Source: CAVVIH01 sp963748295
GTDB lineage: Bacteria > Acidobacteriota > Vicinamibacteria > Vicinamibacterales > 2-12-FULL-66-21
NCBI GenBank assembly: GCA_963748295.1
Contig: CAVVIH010000005.1
Location: 986,117-1,050,116, forward strand
Direction: 5' to 3'
DNA length: 64,000 nt
Shown here: piece by piece, positions 46,147-56,655 of the stretch
Layout: each line of letters begins with the position of its first letter
Position numbering within the stretch: the stretch's first letter is position 1
The notes under the pieces: generated by a model
Database searches by the model: none
The model's input: only the letters and a program-made list of their open reading frames with translations
Told to the model about the DNA's origin: nothing
Made by a program: the position numbers and the translations under genes

Positions 46147-48831
46147 CCCGCGATCCGCACGCGCCGCCGGCCGCCGCGGCGTGGCTCCTCGAAACGCTGA
46201 TCGCCTCCCCGTTGCTGCGGGAATCGATTCTCGGCGATCTGTACGAGGAGTATTCGGCACGCGCCGGACGGTCCCGGCTGCGCGCCGCCTGTTGGTACTG
46301 GACGCACAGCACACGCATCATCGCAAGACTCGTGATCACCGCGGCGCTGACTCGCCGGCAACCGTCCGCCCGCGTCGGCCCGCCAGTCACCCGTGGAGAC
46401 TCGCTCATGCGCACCCTGGGACTCGAAATCCGTCACTCGATTCGCGCGATCGTCAAGCGTCCAGCGCTCGCCGGCATCCTGATCCTCACGCTGGCGCTCG
46501 GCCTCGGCGCCAACGCCGCCATCTTCGCGCTCGTCGACGCGCTGGTGCTGCGGCCCTTCACCATGCCAGACGTCGATCGCATCGTCATGGTCACGCACAC
46601 GCGCGACGATGAGGATACAAGCAGGAGACCGTCTCACCCGCGGACTTCATCGACTTCAAGAAACAGATGACCGATGTGTTCGAGCGGTTTGCCGCTTACG
46701 ACTGGTGGGACGCGAACATCGTCGGGCGCGACGAGCCGGAGGCGGTCACCGGATTCCGTGTCTCCGCCGATTTCTTTCCGGCCTTGGGCGTGCAGCCGGC
46801 GCTTGGACGCAACTTCCTGCCGGACGAGGAGACACATGGGCGCCATGAGCGCGTGATTCTCGGATATGGCCTCTGGCAGCGCCGCTTTGCCGGCGATCCG
46901 GCGATCGTCGGCAGCAGCGTGCAGATCGAAGGCACGCCGCATGAAGTCGTCGGAATCGCACCCTCCGGGTTCAACTTTCCGAATGGCGCGGAGATCTGGG
47001 GCGCGCTCTCGTTCGACGTCAAGACCGCCGGGCTCAGACGGAACCGCTATCTCACAGGGATCGCGCGGCTGGCGCCGGGGAAGACGCTCGACGATGCACA
47101 GGCACAGATGGCGGTGATCAGCCAGCGGCTGGAAGGACAGTATCCGGACACGAACCGCGGCTTCCACGCCAAGGTCTATACGCTGGCGCAGGGCATGCTC
47201 GACATCGGGCTCGGGCCGATCCTGTCGCTGTGGCAGGCTTCCGCCATCTTCGTTCTGCTGATCGCCTGCGCCAACGTCGCGAACCTGCTGCTGGCGCGCG
47301 GCGCCGAGCGTCAGCGCGAGATGGCTGTGCGGCTCGCTATCGGTGCAAGCTCCGCCCGCGTCGTCCGCGAGCTGCTCATCGAGAGCGTGCTGATTGCGCT
47401 CGCCTCGGTGCCGGCCGCCCTCGCGGTGGCGTGGATCGGGCTCAAGCTGCTTCGCGACGCCATGCCCGCGAAGATCCAGCGGTTCGTCGCCGGATGGCAG
47501 AACATCGACGTCGATCTGCGGCTGTTCCTGTTCACGGCGGCGCTCGCGGTTGCCACGGCGATCGTTTTCGGACTCGTTCCCGCCATCCAGGCGACGCGAT
47601 CGCGTCTCGCGGAGTCGCTGAAGGAGGGCGGACGTTCGGCAACGTCCGGCGGCGGACGGCTGCGGCTCCGGCGCGGCCTCGTCATTGCGGAACTGGCGCT
47701 CGCGCTGCCACTGCTCGTCGCGTGCGGGCTCAGCGCGCTCAGCGTCCAGCGTTTCCTGAACGGCCCGCAGGGATTCAACCCTGACGGCCTGCTGACGATG
47801 CAGGTGTCGCTGGCGGAGACGAAGTATCCGGACGAAGAAACCCGCCGGCGTTTCGTCGAGCGGGCGGTGCAGCAGCTCAGGGCGCTCCCCGGCGCGCAGT
47901 CCGTCACCGCGATCAACATCATGCCCTCGATTGGCGGCAACAGCGGACGGCCAGTCGAGATCGAGGGAAAGCCGAATCCCGATCCGGCGAATCCGCCCTC
48001 CGTCGATTACCGGTCAGCGATCCCGTCCGTGTTCGAGACCTTCGAGATCCCGATCCTGCGCGGACGCGGGTTCACTGACGGAGATCGCGCCGGCACGCAG
48101 CCCGTCGCCATCGTCTCGGATTCGCTGGCGCGGCAATACTGGCCGAACGAAGAAGCACTCGGGCGGCGGCTGCGCCTGAACGACACCGGACCGTGGCTGA
48201 CGGTGATCGGCGTCTCCGGTGATGTCATCCACAACTGGTTCGGCCGCCGGAATTACCCAACGGTGTACCGCCCGCTCGATCAGGCGCCGCCCGGACGCTT
48301 CGCGCTGCTGATACGGACGGCCGGGAATCCCAGGCGATGACCGCCGATGTGCGCACGGCGATGCGCACGGTGGATCCGGTGCAGCCGATCTACGAGCTGA
48401 TCACCATGCGGGAAACGCTCAAGGATCGCACGCTCGGTCTGCGCTACATCGCCGCCATCATGGTGGTCTTTGGCGGCATCGCGCTGCTGCTCGCGGTGGT
48501 TGGCGTCTATGGTGTGATGGCGTTCATGGTCACCCAGCGCACGCACGAGATTGGCGTGCGCATGGCGCTCGGCGCGACTCGCCAGGATGTGCTGCGGCTG
48601 ACCGTCGGCCACGCCGGCCGCCTCACCGCCATCGGCGCCGGCCTCGGCGTGCTGCTCTCGCTGGCGTTGAGCCGCCTGATCGAGGCCGGGCTGCTGGGCG
48701 TCATCGCCAGCGATGTCCGCGTCGTCGCCGGCTTCGCCGCGGTCCTCACGGGCGCCGCACTCGCCGCCGGCTACATCCCGGCGCGCCGCGCCGCGACGAT
48801 CAATCCGATGGTCGCGCTCAGGGCTGAGTAG
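46143..48831 (+). pseudogene. ADOP-family ABC permease (frameshifted)
   Basis: About 896 codons with frame changes near 46,620 and 48,330. The N-terminus (AWLLETLIASPLLRESILGD LYEEY-type) is a short cytoplasmic domain. The first FtsX-type segment is LAGILILTLALGLGANAAIF. The MacB periplasmic region and further FtsX cores follow, including ASAIFVLLIACANVANLLLA and the C-terminal AIMVVFGGIALLLAVVGVYG with TIGVRMALGATR-like residues. Layout and length match the other ADOP gene at 40,388, but sequence similarity between them is modest by eye. Long frames on both sides of each break favour sequencing errors. Confidence 0.85.
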
Positions 48832-48895
48832 GGGTCAATCTGACCCCTGAAGTATGATCTTCCGCCGGGCGCGTCGGCGCCCGACGGAGGATGAC

Positions 48896-49683
48896 ATGAA
48901 CACGTTCACCATCATCGGGGCTGCGGCCGCGCTGGCGATCGGGGCCGGATCGGCGGGCTCGCTCGCGCAGGCGCCGCAGGCTGATGAAGCACTGATCAAG
49001 AAGGCCCGCGCCATTCACGAACGGGTCATCGCGCTCGACACGCACAACGACATCAACGTTCAGAATTTCACCGCCGAGAGGAACTATACCCAGCGGCTCG
49101 ACACCCAGGTCAACCTGCCGAAGATGATCGAAGGCGGGCTCGACGTGTCGTTCTTCATCGTCTACGTCGGCCAGGGTCCACTCACGCCGAGGGCTACGAC
49201 AACGCGTACAAGCAGGCGAGCGAGAAGTTCGACGCGATTCATCGGCTGACCAAGGCGATCGCGCCGGACAAGATTGAGCTGGCGCTCACCGCGGCTGACG
49301 TCCGCCGCATCGCCAAGAGCGGCAAGAAGGTCGCGATGATCGGCATCGAGAACGGATATCCGATCGGCGAGGACATCAAGCGCGTCAAGGAGTTCTACGA
49401 TCGCGGCGGCCGCTATCTGTCGCTGGCGCACAACGGCCACAGCCAGCTGGCCGACTCGAACACCGGTGACAACAACAGCGAGTGGCTCCACAACGGTCTC
49501 TCCCCGCTTGGACAAGCAGGTGATGCCGAAGCCAACCGCTCGGGATCATGGTCGACATCTCGCATCCGTCGAAGCAGGCGAACCTGCAGGCGATCGCGCT
49601 GTCGAAGGCGCCGGTCATCGCCTCGCATTCGGGCGCCCGCGCGGTCGCCGACCACAGCCGGAACCTGGACGACGAACAGTTGC
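48896..49683 (+). pseudogene. secreted M19 dipeptidase, frameshifted and cut at the join
   Basis: ATG 48896 gives a signal peptide (MNTFTIIGAAAALAIGAGSA). M19 motifs follow: HxD in ALDTHNDIN, Glu in AMIGIENG, HNGHSQLADS, His in DISHPSKQ, His in IASHSGARAV, then NLDDEQL. Frame changes lie near 49,185 and 49,520. The C-terminal part with the GSDxDG metal ligand is missing. The frame passes directly into metK sequence. Relatives are about 400 residues, so roughly the last 130 are lost. It is paralogous to the M19 gene at 25,403. Confidence 0.8.
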
Positions 49684-49690
49684 TGGTGAA
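49676..49690. other. join between acidobacterial-like and actinobacterial-like DNA
   Basis: Up to the codons for DDEQL the translation is an M19 dipeptidase. From LVNPTGVFVVGGPMGDAG on it is S-adenosylmethionine synthetase. The two share only about a codon (TTGCTG/CTG). No insertion sequence, tRNA or integrase is at the join. Gene content changes phylum across it. Confidence 0.85.
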
Positions 49691-50171
49691 CCCCACCGGC
49701 GTCTTCGTGGTCGGTGGGCCGATGGGTGATGCCGGTCTGACCGGGCGCAAGATCATCGTCGACACCTACGGCGGGATGGCTCGTCACGGTGGCGGCGCGT
49801 TCTCCGGCAAGGACCCCTCGAAGGTGGACCGTTCAGCGGCGTACGCCATGCGCTGGGTGGCCAAGAACATCGTCGCCGCGGGACTGGCGCGTCGCGCCGA
49901 GGTCCAGGTCGCCTACGCCATCGGCAAGGCCCAGCCCGTCGGTGTTTTCGTGCAGACCTTCGGCACCGGCGTCGTGGCCGACGAGGTGATCCAGAAGGCC
50001 GTGCTCGAGGTCTTCGACCTGCGCCCCGCCGCGATCATCCGTGACCTCGACCTGCTGCGACCGATCTACGCGCAGACCTCGGCCTACGGCCACTTCGGCC
50101 GCGAGCTCCCCGACTTCACCTGGGAGCGCACCGACCGGGCGGACAAGCTCAAGGCCGCTGCGGGCGTCTGA
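49684..50171 (+). pseudogene. metK: S-adenosylmethionine synthetase, C-terminal part only
   Basis: About 162 residues of an enzyme normally about 400 long. It begins at VNPTGVFVVGGPMGDAGLTG, followed by the conserved RKIIVDTYGGMARHGGGAFS and KDPSKVDRSAAYAMRWVAKN. MetK makes S-adenosylmethionine from methionine and ATP in the cytoplasm. The N-terminal two-thirds, with the methionine-binding and catalytic His region, are absent because the upstream sequence is foreign. The order metK-priA is usual in actinobacteria. Confidence 0.93.
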
Positions 50172-50181
50172 GGTTTTGCAG

Positions 50182-50203
50182 TTTCACTGGGTCCCCAGTG
50201 AAA
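50182..50203. terminator. hairpin after metK
   Basis: A perfect 10-bp inverted repeat: TTTCACTGGG (50182-50191) and CCCAGTGAAA (50194-50203) with a 2-base centre. GAGGTTT and AAACCTC form a further outer pair around it. No U-run follows, so it may be a terminator or a repeated palindromic element. A partial copy (TTCACTGTCGGGACCCAG) lies near 50,261. Confidence 0.5.
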
Positions 50204-50324
50204 CCTCACGTTCCCCGGCGAGCTCACCGGAGAATTTCCGGGTGGGGGGAGTGCGGCCGATTCACTGTCGGGACCCAGTCCTCGGGATGCCGCGCCTGTC
50301 GCCCCCGGGTGAAAGCATGCGCGT

Positions 50325-52389
50325 GTGACGACCGGTGAGGGGGAGGAGCAGCCGACGTTGCTCCCGGCGCCCGAGCGGGTGCGGGCCGAGGCGCGCAAGG
50401 TCAAGCCGCCCAAGGCGAAGAAGCCGGTCCGCGGGCCGAGGTCGACCCGGTCGCGCGGGTGCTCGTTGACGTACCGCTGGCTCATCTCGACCGGCCCTTC
50501 GACTACGCCGTCCCGGAGACGATGAGCGCCGACGCGCAGCCGGGGGTGCGCGTCAAGGTGCGGTTCGCCGGGCAGGACGTCGACGGCTTCGTGATCGCGC
50601 GGGCCTCGACCACCGAGCACACCGGCCGCCTCCAGCCGCTGCGTCGGGTGGTCAGCCCCGAGCGCGGTGCTCACCCCCGACGTGGCTGCGCTGACCGGCG
50701 CCGTGGCCGCGCGGTACGCCGGCATCCGTTCCGACGTCCTCCGCCTGGCCGTCCCACCCCGGCACGCGACGGTCGAGAAGGAGACGACCGAGTCGCCGCG
50801 CTCCCTTCACCGCGGCGGCCCGACCGGAGGGCCTCGCTCGACTATCCGACGGGTCCAGCGGTGTTGACGGACTCGCAGCCGGGGAGTCACCCCGGGCCGT
50901 CTGGTCGGTCCTGCCCGGCGACGACTGGGCAGAGGTCCTGGCCGAGGCCGTGGTCGCGACTGCGGCGTCCCGGACGGGGAGCGCTCGTCTGCGTGCCCGA
51001 CCACCGCGACGTGGCTCGGCTCGATGCCGCGCTCACCGAACGGCTGGGCCAGGGCGGCCACGTGGTGCTGGCGGCGGACTCCGGCCCGGCGAAGCGCTAC
51101 CGCGCCTTCCTGGCAATCAGCCGCGGGGCGGTGCGCATCGTGATCGGCACCCGCGCCGCCATGTTCGCGCCCGTGCAGGACCTCGGCCTGGTGGCGATCT
51201 GGGACGACGGTGACGACCTCCTCGACGAGCCGCGGGCGCCGTACCCGCACGCCCGCGAGGTGCTGCTGATGCGCGCGCAGGAGACGGGCTGCGCGGCCGT
51301 GCTGGCCGCCCACGCTCGCAGCGTGGAGGCGGAGTACCTCCTTCGCACCGGGTGGGCCACCGAGGTCCTCGGCCCGCGCGACGCGGTACGCCAGCGCATC
51401 TCCGTGCACCTGACCGGCGAGACCGACCGAGACCTCGAACGCGATCCGGGCGCGCGCTCGGCCCGGGTGCCCACCGAGGCGTTCACCCTGCTGCGCGATG
51501 CCGTCCAGGCGGGACCGGTGCTCGTGCAGACCCCCCGCGTGGGCTACGCGACCAGGCTCGCCTGCGACCGATGCCGTACGCCGGCCCTCTGCGTCGTCTG
51601 CCACGGGCCACTCCGCCTCCGCGGGCCCCACCGTCCTCCCGAGTGCGCCTGGTGCGCCGCCCAGGCGCCCGGATGGAGCTGTGCCGAGTGCGGGGACACG
51701 GCCTGCGAGCGCCCGTGCTCGGCGACGCCCGCACCGCCGAGGAGCTGGGCCGGGCGCTGCCCGGTGTCCCGGTGCGCACCTCGTCCTCGGGAGACGGCGT
51801 GCTGGCGACGGTCGACGAGAGTCCGGCGATCGTGGTGGCCACCCCCGGGGCCGAACCGGTGGCGACCGGCGGCTACGCCGCTGTGGTGCTGCTCGACACC
51901 TGGATCCTGCTTGCGCGCTCGGACCTGCGGGCGACCGAGGAAGCCGTACGCCGGTGGGCCAATGCCGCCGCACTGGTGCGTTCCGCGACCGACGGCGGCC
52001 GGGTGCTGTGTGTCGGGGACGCCTCGCACCCGGGGCTGCAGGCGCTGGTGCGCTGGGACCCGGGTGGGCTCGCCCGTCGCGAGATCGAGGAACGCCAGTC
52101 CGCCCACCTGCCACCCGCTTCCCGGGTCGCCACCGTCACCGGGGACCCAGCGGACCTCGAGCAGGCGCTGGCCTCGCTGCAGCTGCCCCCCGGGGCGGAG
52201 GTGCTGGGTCCGGTGCCGGTCGAGTGGGGGCGGGAGGCGCACGGTGACGAGTCGGTCCGCTACGTCGTCCGGGTGCCCCGCGCCTCGGGCGCCGCGCTGT
52301 CCGCCGCGCTGGGTGAACTGCAGGCCCAGCGCTCGACCCGCAAGCTGCCGCACGTCCGCGTCGAGGTCGACCCGGCCGAGCTCGGCTGA
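50325..52389 (+). pseudogene. priA: primosomal protein N' (PriA), actinobacterial type, frameshifted
   Basis: About 690 codons with at least four frame changes (near 50,455, 50,665, 50,860-50,980 and 51,700). The start is the GTG at 50325. N-terminal DNA-binding part: VDVPLAHLDRPFDYAVPETM and GVRVKVRFAGQDVDGFVIAR. In place of a Walker A motif the sequence reads VWSVLPGDDWAEVLAEAVV, and the DEAH box is replaced by IWDDGDDL, so helicase activity is lost, as usual in actinobacteria. Paired cysteines of the zinc region are seen (CDRCRTPALCVVCHG, CAWCAAQ, CAECG). It acts in replication restart. Follows metK and precedes def/fmt. Confidence 0.88.
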
Positions 52390-52468
52390 GTCTCAGCCGG
52401 GGTCGAGCTCTGGTACCTCACCGCATTGCCGCTCGCTGCGCTCGCTGCTCGACCAGCTGTGGTGGCTG

Positions 52469-53011
52469 CTAGACGGCGTACGTCGACAGCGTGACCCCTG
52501 ACCGGAAGGAGCGAGCGCCGGTCAGCTGCAGCTGCTCGAGCCGGAACCCGTCGGGGAACAGCCGGCGGCCACGTCCCTGCACTGCGGGGTAGGTGAACAG
52601 GCGGTACTCGTCGACCAGCCCGGCCGCGACCATCGCGTGAGCGAGCGTGATGCTGCCGGTCAGGACGATGTCCCCTCCCGGTTGATCCTTGAGCGCGCGC
52701 ACCTCCTCGACAGCGTCGCCGGACAGCACCGTGGTGTTCTCCCAGCCGGGCTCCGTCAAGGTCGAGGAGACGACGTACTTCTGCACCTGGTTGAGGTAGT
52801 CCGTGATCCCGCTGGTGTCGTCGGTCTGGAGCGGCCAGTAGCCGCGGAAGTCCTCGAAGGTCTGCCGGCCGAGGAGCATGGCGTCGGTGTTGGCGTCCTG
52901 GCGTCGGACCTCCTCCAGCCAGTCACTCATGTCCTCGGGGCGTGCAGTTTCGGGTTCGAACCAGCTGTCGATCATCTCGATCGAGCCGTCGAGGGTGATG
53001 TTCTGGGTCAT
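52469..53011 (-). CDS. dihydrofolate reductase / RibD C-terminal-family protein
   Basis: 180 residues, ATG at 53011. Family features are NITLDGSIEMIDSWF, TDAMLLGRQTFEDFRGYW, KYVVSSTLTEPGWENTTVL, GGDIVLTGSITLAHAMVAAG and DEYRLFTYPAVQGRGRRLF. These are NADPH-binding reductase-like proteins of mostly unknown substrate. It is on the opposite strand between priA and def, so it interrupts the core gene block. Confidence 0.88.
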   Translation of the reverse strand: MTQNITLDGSIEMIDSWFEPETARPEDMSDWLEEVRRQDANTDAMLLGRQTFEDFRGYWPLQTDDTSGITDYLNQVQKYVVSSTLTEPGWENTTVLSGDAVEEVRALKDQPGGDIVLTGSITLAHAMVAAGLVDEYRLFTYPAVQGRGRRLFPDGFRLEQLQLTGARSFRSGVTLSTYAV

Positions 53012-53170
53012 CGCGAGCGTCCGCAAGGTGGTCCTCGTCTCTGTCGGGGATTTTGTGTCTGGCAATACCGACCGCCGTCGTCCCGTGGACTCATCGCGAC
53101 GACACGCTCGTGCGGCCCGCTGCCAGCACCCTCCTAGACTGTCCACTCCGCCGCCACCAGGAGGAATTCC

Positions 53171-53716
53171 TTGTCCATCAGGCCGATCCGGCTCTTCGGC
53201 GACCCGGTGCTGCGCACGCCCGCGGTGCCCGTGGTCGACTTCGACAAGGAGCTCCGCACGCTCGTCTCCGACCTGACCGACACCATGGTCGCCGCCCCGG
53301 GCGCCGGGCTCGCCGCACCGCAGCTGGGCGTGGGACTGCGCGTGTTCACCTGGAACGTCCACGGCGAACTGGGGCACCTGGTCAACCCGGACCTGACGCT
53401 CTCCGAGGAGATCCAGGACGGTCCCGAGGGGTGCCTGTCCATCCCGGAGCTGAGCATCGACTGCAAGCGGGCGTTGTCCGTGGTCGCCCGCGGCTTCGAC
53501 ATGTATGGCGAGCCGGTGACCATCGAGGGGACCGAGATGCTCTCCCGCGCGATCCAGCACGAGACCGACCACCTCGACGGGATCCTGTTCGTCGACCGGC
53601 TCGACCGCCAGGCCCGCAAGGAGGCGATGAAGTTCATCCGCGAGGCGGAGTGGTTCGGCCAGCCGACTCCCCAGGTGAAGATCTCCCCGCACGCCACCAA
53701 CGGCCTCGGGCTGTAG
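53171..53716 (+). CDS. def: peptide deformylase
   Basis: 181 residues. The TTG start at 53171 is supported by GAGGAATT just upstream. All three motifs are present: GAGLAAPQLG, EGCLSIP and QHETDHLDG (the HExxH metal site, with the Cys of EGCLS as third ligand). It removes the formyl group from nascent proteins, paired with fmt which adds it. fmt starts 4 bases after the def stop. Confidence 0.95.
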   Translation: MSIRPIRLFGDPVLRTPAVPVVDFDKELRTLVSDLTDTMVAAPGAGLAAPQLGVGLRVFTWNVHGELGHLVNPDLTLSEEIQDGPEGCLSIPELSIDCKRALSVVARGFDMYGEPVTIEGTEMLSRAIQHETDHLDGILFVDRLDRQARKEAMKFIREAEWFGQPTPQVKISPHATNGLGL

Positions 53717-53720
53717 GCCC

Positions 53721-54665
53721 GTGCGCGTCGTCTTCGCCGGCACCCCCGAGGTCGCGGTCCCCGCGCTGGAGGCGGTCGCGGCCAGCCGGCACGAGCTGGT
53801 GGGCGTGGTCACCCGTCCCGACGCCCCGGCCGGCCGCGGCCGCAGGCTGGTGGCCTCTCCGGTGGGCCTGCGCGCCGAGGAGCTCGGCGTACCCGTGCTC
53901 AAGCCGGGGCACCCCCGCGACCCCGACTTCCAGGCGGCGCTGCGCGAGCTCGGTCCCGACTGCTGTCCGGTGGTCGCCTACGGCGCCCTGCTCCCGGAGT
54001 CCGCGCTGGACATCCCGGCGCACGGCTGGGTGAACCTGCACTTCTCGGTGCTGCCCGCCTGGCGCGGTGCCGCTCCGGTCCAGCACGCGATCTGGGCCGG
54101 TGACGAGGTGAGCGGGGCGACCACGTTCCGGATCGTCAAGGAGCTCGACGCCGGTCCGACGTACGGCCTGATGACCCAGACCATCCGCCCCGGCGACACG
54201 GCGGGAGATCTGTTGCAGCGTCTGGCCGAGGGAGGTGCCGGCCTGCTCGTGCAGACCCTCGACGGCATCGAGGACGGCACGCTCGAGGCTCGGGAGCAGC
54301 CCGCGAACGGGGTCAGCTTCGCGCCGAAGATCACCGTCGAGGACGCCCAGGTCGTCTGGACCGAGCCGGCCGTAGCCGTGGATCGCCGCATCCGCGCGTG
54401 TACGCCGGACCCGGGCGCCTGGTCGACGCTCGGCGGGGAGCGGATCAAGCTCGGTCCGGTGCATCTCGTCGGCCACCAGCAGGACGCGCCGGTCGACCTC
54501 GAGCCAGGCCAGGTGCACGCCGGCAAGAAGTCAGTCCTCGTGGGCACCGCCACGGAACCCGTGCAGCTGGGTCGGGTGCAGGCACACGGTCGCAAGGAGA
54601 TGGACGCAGCCGACTGGGTCCGCGGTGTTCGGCTCGAGCCCGGCGCCCGCTTCGGCCAGGAGTAG
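53721..54665 (+). CDS. fmt: methionyl-tRNA formyltransferase
   Basis: 314 residues, GTG start. The folate-binding region (MRVVFAGTPEVAVPALEAV) and catalytic motif WVNLHFSVLPAWRGAAPVQ are clear, with the Asn and His and the later Asp (KELDAGPTYG). A C-terminal OB-like domain follows (ANGVSFAPKITVEDAQVVW). It formylates initiator Met-tRNA. Operon with def. Confidence 0.95.
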   Translation: MRVVFAGTPEVAVPALEAVAASRHELVGVVTRPDAPAGRGRRLVASPVGLRAEELGVPVLKPGHPRDPDFQAALRELGPDCCPVVAYGALLPESALDIPAHGWVNLHFSVLPAWRGAAPVQHAIWAGDEVSGATTFRIVKELDAGPTYGLMTQTIRPGDTAGDLLQRLAEGGAGLLVQTLDGIEDGTLEAREQPANGVSFAPKITVEDAQVVWTEPAVAVDRRIRACTPDPGAWSTLGGERIKLGPVHLVGHQQDAPVDLEPGQVHAGKKSVLVGTATEPVQLGRVQAHGRKEMDAADWVRGVRLEPGARFGQE

Positions 54666-54675
54666 CGTCGCGCCC

Positions 54676-55098
54676 ATGGCTGCCCGCGCGTCGAGTCCCC
54701 GGGCCCGCCCTGACGACGTGGACGAGATCTGCGGCGGGTTGCCGGAGACGACCTTCGGCACGTCGTGGGGTGATGTGCCGACGTGGCTGGTGCCCACGGG
54801 GGAGAAGGGTCGTGGGTTCGTGCTCTACCGCAAGCCGCACAAGAGTGCCGTCGACCCCGCCACGGGTGAGGAGTACGACGACCTCCTGGTGATCCGCACG
54901 GCCAACCCCGACGACAAGCTGGCGCTCGTCGAGGGCAGCGGGCCGTTCTTCACGATCGACCACTTCAAGGGCTTCAACGCCGTCCTCGTGCAGCTGTCGC
55001 GGCTCGGGGAGCTCTCCCGCGAGGAGCTGGCCGAGGTCATCACCGATGCCTGGCTCGCCGTCGCGCCCAAGAAGCTGGTCCGCGAGTTCCTCGGATGA
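54676..55098 (+). CDS. MmcQ/YjbR-family protein
   Basis: 140 residues; ATG 54676 chosen because it starts 10 bases after the fmt stop. A single YjbR/CyaY-like domain: DEICGGLPETTFGTSWGDVP, LLVIRTANPDDKLALVEG, PFFTIDHFKGFNAVLVQLSR, DAWLAVAPKKLVREFLG. The family is described as possibly DNA-binding, but no function is proved. Its stop overlaps the rsmB start (ATGA). Confidence 0.88.
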   Translation: MAARASSPRARPDDVDEICGGLPETTFGTSWGDVPTWLVPTGEKGRGFVLYRKPHKSAVDPATGEEYDDLLVIRTANPDDKLALVEGSGPFFTIDHFKGFNAVLVQLSRLGELSREELAEVITDAWLAVAPKKLVREFLG

Positions 55099-56447
55099 GC
55101 CGGGGGCCGAAGAAGCTCCCCGACCGACCGAAGGTGGACGCGGCGCGGCTGACGGCGTACGACGTCATGGTGGCCGTGCGCCAGGACGACGCCTACGCCA
55201 ACCTCGTCCTGGCCCAGCTCCTGCGCGAGCGCCGGATCGAGGGCCGCGACGCCGCCTTCACGACCGAGCTGGTCGGCGGAACCCTTCGCGGCCTGAGCAC
55301 GTACGACGCCGTCATCGACCATCTCGCCGGTCGGCGACCAGACCCGTCGGTCCGCGACGCCCTGCGACTCGGCGCCCACCAGCTCCTCGCGATGCGGGTG
55401 CCCGATCACGCGGCGGTGACCAGCACCGTCGAGCTGGTGCGCACGCGCGTCGGTCACAAGCCGGCCGGCTTCACCAACGCGGTACTGCGCCGGATCACCG
55501 AGCGCGACCTCGATGCGTGGATGGACCTGCTCCAGCCGCCGACGAGTGTGCGCTTCTCCCACCCGCAGTGGATCGTCGACGAGCTCGCCCGGGCCCTGGA
55601 CCGGCCCGAGGAGCTGGAGGCGTTGCTGGCCGCCGACAACGCGCGGCCGCGGGTGACCTTGGTGGCCAGGCCGGGCCTCGCGACGGTGGCGGAGCTGGCA
55701 GCGGCGTTCACCGAACCCGTGGAGAGCTCGCTCTCGCCGGTCGGGGTCACTCTCGAGTCGGGCGACCCCGCAGCGATCCCGGCGGTCCGCGACGGGCGGG
55801 CCGGGGTTCAGGACGCCGGCTCGCAGCTGGTCGCCCTCGCCCTGGCGCGGGCGAACGTCGACGGCCCGGACGAGCACTGGCTGGACCTGTGTGCCGGTCC
55901 CGGCGGGAAGGCGGCCCTGCTCGCCTCGCTGGCGAGGGAGAAGGGTGCCCGGCTGCTGGCCAATGAGCGCCAGCCGCACCGCGCGAAGCTGGTCGTGCGT
56001 GCCCTGCGAGCGACCGTCGGCGATGTCGTCATCGGCGACGGCACCCGACCGCCGTGGGCCGGGAGCACCTTCGACCGGGTGCTGGTCGACGCCCCGTGCA
56101 CCGGGCTGGGTGCGCTGCGTCGCCGTCCGGAGAGCCGGTGGCGGCGTACCCGGGACGACCTCCGGGACCTGGTGCCGCTGCAGCAGGCATTGCTGCACAA
56201 CGCCCTGGAGTCGGTCCGGCCTGGGGGAGTGGTGCTCTACGCCACCTGCTCGCCGGTCCTCGAGGAGACGGTCGGGGTGGTCGAGTCCGTCTTGGCGGAG
56301 CGACCCGACACCCGCTTGGAGGACACACTCTCGCTGGTCCCGGAGGCGACCGACGCGGAGTCGGCCCACCTCCCGGGCGCCGTTCAGCTGTGGCCGCACC
56401 GCCACGGCACCGACGCGATGTTCCTGGCGCTGTTGCGGCGGACCTGA
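55095..56447 (+). CDS. rsmB: 16S rRNA m5C967 methyltransferase
   Basis: 450 residues. The N-terminal NusB-like domain (ARLTAYDVMVAVRQDDAYAN, AHQLLAMRVPDHAAVTSTVE) is followed by the methyltransferase domain. The S-adenosylmethionine site is LDLCAGPGGKAALLASLA, and the catalytic Cys pair is in LVDAPCTGLGALRRRPE and VLYATCSPVLEE. It methylates C967 of 16S rRNA. The fmt-rsmB-rpe order is normal in actinobacteria, here with the YjbR gene inserted. Confidence 0.95.
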   Translation: MSRGPKKLPDRPKVDAARLTAYDVMVAVRQDDAYANLVLAQLLRERRIEGRDAAFTTELVGGTLRGLSTYDAVIDHLAGRRPDPSVRDALRLGAHQLLAMRVPDHAAVTSTVELVRTRVGHKPAGFTNAVLRRITERDLDAWMDLLQPPTSVRFSHPQWIVDELARALDRPEELEALLAADNARPRVTLVARPGLATVAELAAAFTEPVESSLSPVGVTLESGDPAAIPAVRDGRAGVQDAGSQLVALALARANVDGPDEHWLDLCAGPGGKAALLASLAREKGARLLANERQPHRAKLVVRALRATVGDVVIGDGTRPPWAGSTFDRVLVDAPCTGLGALRRRPESRWRRTRDDLRDLVPLQQALLHNALESVRPGGVVLYATCSPVLEETVGVVESVLAERPDTRLEDTLSLVPEATDAESAHLPGAVQLWPHRHGTDAMFLALLRRT

Positions 56448-56655
56448 CAGGGGTTCAACGAGGCCAGCGGGCTCCGCATGCCGCTCCAGAGGAGTCGAGT
56501 GTTTCCCGGGCCAGCATGGCGGGGCGACACGTAAGGAGTGCTGCCGGTGCTGACCTTGCTCCGCGATGGTCTAGTGCGCGACCCCACGGACGGTTGCCGT
56601 CTCCACCGGCGCACCACGACCATGATCTGCATCGTCGTGACTACGGGGGGTTGCC

